From Bacillota bacterium (GTDB taxonomy: Bacteria > Bacillota > Clostridia > Acetivibrionales > DSM-1351), in NCBI GenBank assembly GCA_023441625.1, contig JAEZOA010000052.1:1-11707 (forward strand): DNA of 11,707 bases. The letters are read 5' to 3'. Each line of letters begins with the position of its first letter. Within the stretch, counting starts at the first letter, position 1. This document shows positions 7,149 to 11,707 of the stretch, in pieces. Made by a program: the position numbers and the translations under genes. A model generated the notes under the pieces. That model saw only the letters and a list, made by a program, of their open reading frames with translations, searched no databases and was not told the DNA's origin.

Positions 7149-7354
7149 TCTACCGAGATGCCAAGCAAGGTAGTAATGAGATAAAATTTGTTCAGTCTCG
7201 GATGCTGCCCTCTGTTCTCTATGTACATAATAGAGCGTGGTGTAAGGTCTACCAGTTGGGCAAGGTATTCCTGTGTCCAACCTTTTGCTTCACGAGCCTT
7301 TTTTATCGCCATACCTATTGGCTTGAAATCAAGTTTTCTTTCGTCTTGGTACAT
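7142..7354 (-). CDS. XRE-family HTH regulator, C-terminally truncated
   Basis: Small DNA-binding protein of 70 residues. The HTH is clear at about 15-60: GMAIKKAREAKGWTQEYLAQ, then LVDLTPRSIMYIENRGQHP. Relatives I know from clostridial mobile elements continue after the GISVDQ motif for another 40-50 residues; here a stop follows directly, at the junction with the IS4-family fragment, so the tail has been lost. The start ATG 7354 has a good AGAGGTGATATT ribosome binding site. It is divergent from the small HTH/Crp-Fnr operon. An 8-bp inverted repeat (ATATCACC/GGTGATAT) overlaps its ribosome binding site and is a candidate operator. The HTH is intact, so it may still bind DNA. Confidence 0.7.
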   Translation of the reverse strand: MYQDERKLDFKPIGMAIKKAREAKGWTQEYLAQLVDLTPRSIMYIENRGQHPRLNKFYLITTLLGISVDQ

Positions 7355-7358
7355 TTTA

Positions 7359-7398
7359 ATATCACCTCTATATCATTTTACATTTCGTGTGGTGATAT
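7359..7398. promoter_or_regulatory. Inverted repeat, candidate XRE operator
   Basis: ATATCACC (7359-7366) and GGTGATAT (7391-7398) are perfect inverted 8-mers with a 24-base spacer, in the divergent region upstream of the XRE gene. The left arm contains the XRE gene's ribosome binding site. Spacing of two to three helical turns would allow two repressor dimers or a loop; role inferred. Confidence 0.4.
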
Positions 7399-7458
7399 GA
7401 GAACGAAAGAAAATTTTATATTAGGTAGTGTATAATTTCATATCTGTGAAAAACAAAT

Positions 7459-7487
7459 TTGCTATTATTCGTCAATCCGTATATAAT
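7459..7487 (+). promoter_or_regulatory. Sigma-A promoter of the small HTH/Crp-Fnr operon
   Basis: TTGCTA at 7459-7464, a 17-base spacer and a perfect TATAAT at 7482-7487. Predicted start near 7494, followed by GAAAGGAAG and ATG 7523. This is the best promoter match in the window. Confidence 0.6.
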
Positions 7488-7522
7488 AATTATATACTCT
7501 TTTGCGAAAGGAAGTTGATATT

Positions 7523-7711
7523 ATGGATTACATTTCTGTGAAAGCCGCTTCTGAAAAATGGGGCATATCAGAAAGACGGATACAAAAATTATGTGAAGAA
7601 AATCGCATTAACGGTACTGAGAAATTTGGTCGAGCGTGGATGATACCAAAAGATGCCCAAAAGCCAATTGATGGTAGATATAAATCAACAATGAAGGTAG
7701 TTGAGATTTAA
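7523..7711 (+). CDS. Small excisionase-like/MerR-type HTH protein
   Basis: A 62-residue protein consisting of one winged HTH of the excisionase/HTH_17 type: MDYISVKAASEKWGISERRI, then QKLCEENRINGTEKFGRAWM, then IPKDAQKPIDGRYKS. The pattern SVK-x-A-x-KWGIS-x-RR-x-QKLC...FG-x-x-W-IPKDA-x-KP is a common stand-alone family in Firmicute accessory regions. ATG 7523 is chosen over the in-frame ATG at 7502 because GAAAGGAAG lies at 7505-7513. The stop is two bases before the Crp/Fnr gene, so the two are translated from one message. It could be a transcription factor or a recombination directionality factor; no integrase is intact in the window, so the former is more likely. Confidence 0.75.
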   Translation: MDYISVKAASEKWGISERRIQKLCEENRINGTEKFGRAWMIPKDAQKPIDGRYKSTMKVVEI

Positions 7712-7713
7712 AA

Positions 7714-8337
7714 ATGAATTTTATTGATATAATGCCCAAAGAAGTAAAACATAAACTACAAGAAAAAAGCTATGCTGCTGGAAATACTATATTATATGCT
7801 GAAGAAGAAAATAATTTCGTTTATTTTTTATTATCTGGTGTTGCTGAAGCTTACATTCAAAGTTCCAATGGGAATTTTTCAACACTTTACTTATATAAAT
7901 CGGGAAGTTTTTTTGGAGAAATAGAACAATTTTACGATAGAAAAAAGCCTGTAGAAATTACAGCACTTTCAGATTGTATTGTAAAACGACTTTATCGAAC
8001 TTATTTTCTGGAATGGATTAAAAATGATTTTAATGCAACAACATTCTTAATACAAGGGTTAGCCGAAAAACTAATTATTAATTCCCAATTGGTAGAAAAC
8101 ATTTTGGAGCTCACAGTAAAAGAACGCTTGCTTCGGAGTATATCATTGCATTATCATCGAAATACGCTTGATTCACTTAATAAATCTCGACTTGCTAAAG
8201 AAGTGAATTCGCCTATTAGGAGCGTTAATCGGGCAATAGACGAATGTAAAAAGCAAGGATTACTCGATTTTTCAGATAACAAGTTTATTATTATAAATCC
8301 TAAGGAACTTCTAAAATTTCTTCCATATATAGAATGA
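7714..8337 (+). CDS. Crp/Fnr-family transcriptional regulator (YeiL-like)
   Basis: A 207-residue cytoplasmic regulator with a cyclic-nucleotide-binding-like beta-barrel at about 10-115 (VYFLLSGVAEAYIQSSNG, then SFFGEIEQFYDRKKPVEITA), a dimerisation helix at 120-140, and a C-terminal winged HTH at about 145-195 (LAKEVNSPIRSVNRAIDECK followed by KQGLLDF). The glycine-rich GE-I turn of the barrel is kept, but the Arg-Ser cAMP-contact pair is not evident, so the ligand is unknown. No Cys cluster for an Fe-S centre is present. The proportions resemble YeiL-type members. It follows the small HTH gene by two bases and is closed by an intrinsic terminator 3 bases after its stop. Confidence 0.82.
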   Translation: MNFIDIMPKEVKHKLQEKSYAAGNTILYAEEENNFVYFLLSGVAEAYIQSSNGNFSTLYLYKSGSFFGEIEQFYDRKKPVEITALSDCIVKRLYRTYFLEWIKNDFNATTFLIQGLAEKLIINSQLVENILELTVKERLLRSISLHYHRNTLDSLNKSRLAKEVNSPIRSVNRAIDECKKQGLLDFSDNKFIIINPKELLKFLPYIE

Positions 8338-8340
8338 TGA

Positions 8341-8377
8341 AAACAGACATCTTATTTTTCAAGATGTCTGTTTTTTT
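8341..8377 (+). terminator. Intrinsic terminator of the Crp/Fnr operon
   Basis: A perfect 13-bp stem AAACAGACATCTT (8341-8353) and AAGATGTCTGTTT (8361-8373) with a 7-base loop, running into a T tract that reaches 8377. The A-rich left arm would also allow it to work on the minus strand. Confidence 0.9.
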
Positions 8378-8452
8378 GGGGTCAATTGACCTTTATTATT
8401 AAGCTGTCTAAATGTAGTATACTTATAAGCACAAATTCTTAGGAGGTATGTC

Positions 8453-9379
8453 ATGAATGTTGCTATAACCAGAATTTTAAACATCTTAGGTGATGTAAAA
8501 ATAGTAGATAAGATAGTAAATCTAAATAGCTCGGATATAAACTCTTTTCTATTAAGTGTCTTTCAGTCAGCTGTAATAAAAAAGACACCTCAAAACATAT
8601 TAGCTGCGTTTTCTACCAATCGTTTCACTAGTCCAAGCCATTTTGACCCAATCGCCTTTCATAATTTAGAGGTGAAGTTGTTATCCCTTTCAGAAAAGCT
8701 TGGAATTAAAAATCTGCTACTATCTCCCTCCGCTCCGCTTGGTAGTTGTAGTGTTTTTGGATGTGTAAATCAAAACAATGTAATTAGTGCATTACGGGGA
8801 ACCGAAACTTTATCGGACCCTTCTAATATGATAGCAATTATTATTGCAGACGGTTTAAAAAAGAAAATATTACGTAACGAAGATGCTATCCATTATGCTA
8901 CGACTACAAGAGTAGTACGTGCTCAAGCCTTTGAAGGTAAAGGGTTTTATGCTCACTTTGGAATATTTTGCATAGTTTCCTCTGGAAAAGATAAGGGTTC
9001 ATATTCATGTGAATCTGAATTGCTAATAAAGCATCTAAACTATTACAAAGACCTTTTTACAAATATTGAAAACTCAAAAATAAGTATTTGCTTACGGAAA
9101 CGTGGAGGTTATCCCGACCGAGATGGATTCTTTGAAAAAATGACTGCTATAGTAAAGTCTTCTTTACCAGAGATTCAAATTACTATTGATTTGAATAGTG
9201 AAGATAATGCTTACTACAAAGGAATAAATTTTAAGATTTATCTACATTGCAATGATGATGTAATTGAAATTGCTGATGGCGGTTTTGTAAACTGGATTAG
9301 TGAAATGACAGGAAATAAGAAAAATTGTTGTCTGATAAGTGGGATAGGTATTGATAGATTATTGACTTTGGAGGAATAA
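8453..9379 (+). CDS. HisRS-like class II synthetase core protein, function unknown
   Basis: A 308-residue protein that resembles the catalytic core of histidyl-tRNA synthetase and its non-synthetase relatives such as HisZ. Signs are an ALRGTE segment at 113-118, a motif-2-like RVVRAQAFEGKGFYAHFGIF at 153-172, YYKGINFKIYL at 254-264 (compare YYTG-x-VFE of HisRS), ADGGF at 274-278 (compare GGRYD) and the motif-3-like GIGIDRLL at 297-304. No anticodon-binding domain follows, and several HisRS histidine-recognition residues differ. AGGAGGT upstream supports the ATG. It is followed after one base by an acetyltransferase gene. No his operon genes are near, so a HisZ role is unlikely. Fold assignment rests on motif spacing only; the substrate is unknown. 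Confidence 0.5.
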   Translation: MNVAITRILNILGDVKIVDKIVNLNSSDINSFLLSVFQSAVIKKTPQNILAAFSTNRFTSPSHFDPIAFHNLEVKLLSLSEKLGIKNLLLSPSAPLGSCSVFGCVNQNNVISALRGTETLSDPSNMIAIIIADGLKKKILRNEDAIHYATTTRVVRAQAFEGKGFYAHFGIFCIVSSGKDKGSYSCESELLIKHLNYYKDLFTNIENSKISICLRKRGGYPDRDGFFEKMTAIVKSSLPEIQITIDLNSEDNAYYKGINFKIYLHCNDDVIEIADGGFVNWISEMTGNKKNCCLISGIGIDRLLTLEE

Positions 9380-9380
9380 A

Positions 9381-9819
9381 ATGAAATTAGAAAATTGGTC
9401 AACTGAATATATAAATGACTTAGTAAAAAATGCTAACAATAGGAATATCAAAAAATTTGAGAAATATTTTTCCATATCCATATTCCGTTGTGGATGCTGA
9501 GAAATTTATCACACACTGCCAAAGATGTGATAATAAACATATAAATCTTGCAATCATTGAAGATGACAAAGCGATTGGAAGTGTAGGTGTTTCTATTGGT
9601 GAAGATATTTATGAAAAAAGCGCCGAAATTGGTTACTGGATAGGTGAATCATATTGGGGACAAGGAATTATGACACATGCTATAAAAGAAATGATAGAAC
9701 TATGCTTTTCTCAATATGATATTGTTAGACTTTATGCTGTTGTTTTTTCACACAATAAAGCTTCTTGCAAAGTGCTTGAAAAATGTGGCTTTGTATTTGA
9801 AGGATACGGCGGTATCTAA
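9381..9819 (+). pseudogene. GNAT acetyltransferase, frameshifted and truncated
   Basis: RimJ/RimL-like N-acetyltransferase using acetyl-CoA. The natural start is ATG 9381, one base after the HisRS-like gene and served by GGAGG at 9370-9374: MKLENWSTEYINDLVKNANN then RNI. The rest is in the next frame, KNLRNIFPYPYSVVDAEKFI onwards, including the acetyl-CoA loop WIGESYWGQGIMTHAIKEM and the C-terminal motif NKASCKVLEKCGFVFEG. Removing one A from the six-A run at about 9451-9456 restores one frame. A shorter product could begin at ATG 9430 but lacks the first strand. After FEG the protein stops (YGGI) at a terminator hairpin, where relatives have about 25-30 more residues, so the 3' end is also lost. 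The frameshift could be slippage, a sequencing error or true decay. Confidence 0.7.
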
Positions 9820-9848
9820 GGAGGTATCGCCGTGTTTTCTTTTTCCCA
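9806..9848 (+). terminator. Terminator hairpin overlapping the GNAT stop
   Basis: ACGGCGGTATC (9806-9816) pairs with GGTATCGCCGT (9823-9833), allowing two G-T pairs, with a six-base loop TAAGGA, then GTTTTCTTTTTC. The GNAT stop codon lies at the top of the hairpin. The GNAT family similarity ends just before it, so it probably came from the neighbouring integrative element rather than from the GNAT gene. Confidence 0.6.
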
Positions 9849-9949
9849 ATTGCTTGGTAACTTATCAAAAAAAGCCTTGCCACATTGTGGGACGATTACG
9901 GACAGCAACACGAAAACACAAACTACATAGCACGAAATAAACACACTCA

Positions 9950-9989
9950 TGCCCGATTGAGATTTTATGAATTTCAGTCGGGCATTTTT
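9950..9989 (+). terminator. Intrinsic terminator in element debris
   Basis: TGCCCGATTGA (9950-9960) pairs with TCAGTCGGGCA (9974-9984) apart from one G-T pair, followed by five T residues. It lies in a stretch (9849-10074) with no gene and separates the GNAT unit from the sigma-like remnant. Confidence 0.75.
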
Positions 9990-10027
9990 GCATTCATAGC
10001 CCCTCGGTGTCGTTCACCTCCCACCGT

Positions 10028-10063
10028 CCTTTCAAATTCATCTCTTAACCAAAATTTGAAAGG
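10028..10063 (+). promoter_or_regulatory. Leader hairpin over the ribosome binding site of the sigma-like gene
   Basis: CCTTTCAAATT (10028-10038) is perfectly complementary to AATTTGAAAGG (10053-10063). The right arm contains the GAAAGG ribosome binding site for ATG 10075, so the folded leader would hide it. This may limit translation of the sigma-like gene, or the hairpin may be an element-specific signal. Confidence 0.5.
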
Positions 10064-10074
10064 ATGGTACAGCC

Positions 10075-10224
10075 ATGAAAACAATAAACTTGAAAGATTA
10101 CTATGACCATATAAGCACAGACACATTCATTGACATTCCCGATGAGGTGTTTAACATCTTTGAAGAGCACCGCAAAGCAGAACAAGCCTACCAAAGCCGC
10201 ATACGCTACCACAAAGCCTACTAA
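10075..10224 (+). pseudogene. ICE-type sigma-70-like protein, N-terminal fragment
   Basis: A 49-residue frame, MKTINLKDYYDHISTDTFID, then IPDEVFNIFEEHRKAEQAYQ, then SRIRYHKAY and TAA. The start MKTINL-x-DYY...D-x-FI-x-(V/I)PDEV and the RYHKAY segment are typical of the sigma-70-like accessory proteins carried by clostridial conjugative and mobilisable elements. In relatives RYHKAY is followed by YSLDRDDG and about 90-100 further residues with sigma regions 2 and 4; here the gene stops and continues directly into recombinase sequence in the same frame. The DNA-binding part is missing, so it is not functional. Confidence 0.6.
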
Positions 10225-11130
10225 GGCACTAAGAATGAATACCGCCAAGTACACCAAGATGACTATTTCCTTGCAGACGGTCAGCACGATGGTATTATCA
10301 GCGAGGAGCTGTGGACACAGGCACATGAAAAACGAGAAATAACAGGTGTGAAAGCTCCCTCTAAAATTGGTCGTGACAGAGCACATTTGTTAAGCGGTAT
10401 TTTAAAATGCCCTAAATGTGGCGGACCGATGTACACCAACAAACACGCATGGACAAACAAAGACGGTACATATAAAGAGATTTACTATTATGTGTGCAGC
10501 AAGGCTCGGACAGCAAGAGGGAAAAGCTATGACTACAAAGCAATGCTCAAAAAAACCGATATTGAGCCGCTTGTCGTTGAAGCAATCCGAGATCTGATTA
10601 AGAATGAGGATTTTGCAGCTGAAATAAAATCCAAAATAGGAAAACAGATTGATACCTCTACGCTTGACAGAGAGCTGAAAAATTATGAAGGTAAACTCAG
10701 AGAAGTGGATTTAAATAAAACTCGCCTTGAAAATGAAATTGACAGCCTGCCGGAGGATACTCGTTTCAGAGAACGCAAGCTCCATGATATGACACTCCGG
10801 CTTGATGGTCTATATGACATCATCGTAGAGCTTGAAGAAAAAATCGAGGACGTAAAGCTACGCCGAAAAGCCGTGGAACAGGATGCCATTACCTTGGAGA
10901 ACATCTACACCCTATTAGCAAACTTCGATAAGGTGTATGATAAAATCAGCGATGAAGAGAAAAAATCCCTAATTTCTTCGTTAATCAAAGAAATAGAGAT
11001 TTTTCCATGTGATGAATCAGAACTACCTCTGAAGTCCATTTTATTCAATTTTCCGGTGTATAAGGACGGTGGAGATGTTTACGAATTTTTGTGGGACAAA
11101 AGTACGCACGTCTCAACGTGCCTTGAGTAG
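10225..11130 (+). pseudogene. Large serine recombinase, C-terminal half
   Basis: Open frame of about 301 codons in frame with, and directly after, the stop of the sigma-like fragment. It starts within the recombinase domain (TKNEYRQVHQDDYFLADGQH, then DGIISEELWTQAHEKRE). The zinc ribbon follows, with CPKCGGPMYTNKHAW and YYYVCSKARTARGKSYDYKA, then a long coiled coil from about 10650 to 10890 and a beta-rich C-terminal segment. The catalytic serine domain and about 200-250 N-terminal residues are absent. An ATG at 10348 lies inside the domain and is not a natural start. The end reads THVSTCLE and stop; the next frame gives LSRQK and a stop at 11138, resembling the usual THVETxVLLSRxK tail, so a small frameshift sits at the 3' end. 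It came from a site-specific integrative element. Confidence 0.8.
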
Positions 11131-11262
11131 ACAAAAATGATGTCGTGAAGACCTATTAGTTCCTTGGCGGAGGGGTATTTCCTCTAAAAACAGGTTATAA
11201 TAATCCGCTTTTCCGAACCTTAACCTCCGACTCTTTATAATCAGAAGTATATCATTTTTGTC
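11130..11262. repeat. 12-bp perfect inverted repeat pair
   Basis: GACAAAAATGAT at 11130-11141 is the exact reverse complement of ATCATTTTTGTC at 11251-11262. The first copy overlaps the 3' end of the recombinase frame. The 109 bases between hold no gene. This could be an element end, a recombinase binding site or a small non-autonomous element; AT-richness makes chance possible. Confidence 0.45.
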
Positions 11263-11480
11263 AGGCACTTTGAAGTGCTGCTACAACTTTACCAGTAAGT
11301 AAAAATTGTGCGCAATAAAACTTTCAAACATTTTGTGGTTTGAGAGCTTTATTCTGAACAATTTATAAGCTAGCTATCATTCAAAGTACTTCTCATTTTT
11401 TACTAAACATCAGATGTGTAGATAAACTCATGCTCCATTTATATATTTTCTCTTAATTGGCATTCCAAAAATCCATTATC
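11131..11480. other. Gene-free stretch after the recombinase
   Basis: No open frame with a start was found. It contains the right arm of the 12-bp inverted repeat, a short hairpin GCACTT/AAGTGC at 11265-11278 and the long hairpin at 11314-11353. It should include the right-hand boundary of the former integrative element, which I cannot place. Confidence 0.4.
11314..11353 (-). terminator. Long hairpin, probable terminator of the right-end minus-strand gene
   Basis: Arms of 16 bases, AATAAAACTTTCAAAC (11314-11329) and GTTTGAGAGCTTTATT (11338-11353), pair with one mismatch and one G-T pair around an 8-base loop. On the minus strand the hairpin runs into TTTTATTG. It lies about 130 bases after the stop of the gene at 11481. 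Confidence 0.5.
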
Positions 11481-11707
11481 CTATTCTCCTGTATTTTCTC
11501 CCCACGCTATCTCCAATAATTCTGCCGCAACATGATGGCTTTTGATACGCATAAGATTATCCCAGGCGTCTTCTTTTCCAAGTAAATTCATACCACCGTG
11601 CCATACAAGTTCATCATCAATTACCGCAAAATGTTCTTCTACCTCTTCTTTTAACTTCACTATAATGCCTGCAAGTTTCAGTTGTTCTACTAATTCATTG
11701 CAAACAT
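11481..11707 (-). CDS. C-terminus of a helicase-associated PLD-like protein (partial)
   Basis: Minus-strand frame entering from the right edge, 74 residues to TAG 11481-11483: VCNELVEQLKLAGIIVKLKE, then EVEEHFAVIDDELVWHGGMN, then LLGKEDAWDNLMRIKSHHVA, then AELLEIAWGENTGE. The H-x-x-VIDD-x-LVW-x-GGMNLLGKED-x-WDNLMR pattern is that of the C-terminal phospholipase-D-like domain found in a family of large DEAD/DEAH-type superfamily II helicases of Firmicutes. The full protein lies outside the window. It is probably chromosomal or part of another accessory module; the family assignment is from memory of this C-terminal motif. Confidence 0.6.
   Translation of the reverse strand, partial: VCNELVEQLKLAGIIVKLKEEVEEHFAVIDDELVWHGGMNLLGKEDAWDNLMRIKSHHVAAELLEIAWGENTGE

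Noticed and set aside
7188..7435. Plus-strand frames opposite the XRE gene
   Set aside because: Shadows of the XRE and IS4-family reading; no ribosome binding site and no domain.
8380..8391. Perfect palindrome GGTCAATTGACC as a dedicated operator
   Set aside because: Most of it is shared with the segment at 3582-3624, so it is more likely part of an insertion-element end than a regulator site for the HisRS-like gene.
10683..10904. 73-codon minus-strand frame in the recombinase
   Set aside because: Antisense to the coiled-coil coding part of the recombinase; serine/arginine-rich composition is typical of such a shadow.
1..11707. CRISPR array
   Set aside because: No regularly spaced direct repeats were seen anywhere in the window.

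Overview
The window reads as a low-GC Firmicute chromosome, most likely of the Clostridia. The support is strong GGAGG-type ribosome binding sites, AT-rich intergenic DNA, CdaR/glycerate kinase/LarA family metabolism, and debris of large serine recombinases and an ICE-type sigma-like gene that are common in clostridial integrative elements. It is an accessory region heavily remodelled by mobile DNA. Species cannot be told from the sequence.

Left part (1-1367): no intact gene. It holds a decayed small conserved gene (166-407, minus), inverted repeats (565-636), the last codons of a serine recombinase on the minus strand (797-847) and several hundred bases I cannot assign.

Metabolic part (1368-6790): an intact glycerate kinase (glxK, minus), a CdaR-type sugar-diacid/glycerate regulator (plus) and an intact LarA-family nickel-pincer racemase/epimerase (plus). 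Between them lie fragments of IS1182-, IS3- and IS256-family transposases, pieces of an unrecognised broken gene, and the last codons of a membrane protein. The simplest reading is a former 2-hydroxyacid or glycerate utilisation cassette that insertion elements have broken up. CdaR proteins typically control glycerate or sugar-diacid genes, glycerate kinase feeds 2- or 3-phosphoglycerate into glycolysis, and a LarA homologue could interconvert the C2 stereoisomers of a 2-hydroxyacid so that the kinase can use it. That link is inference.

Middle part (6801-9848): an IS4-family transposase piece fused to a truncated XRE regulator (minus). Divergent from it is a small excisionase-like HTH protein with a Crp/Fnr (YeiL-like) regulator, closed by a clear intrinsic terminator. 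Then comes a two-gene unit: a stand-alone protein resembling the class II catalytic core of histidyl-tRNA synthetase, and a GNAT acetyltransferase broken by an A-run frameshift and cut short at its C-terminus.

Right part (9849-11707): remains of an integrative element, namely terminator hairpins, the N-terminus of an ICE-type sigma-like protein and the C-terminal half of a large serine recombinase. The window ends in the C-terminus of a helicase-associated PLD-like protein (minus) running off the edge. No tRNA, rRNA or CRISPR array was seen.
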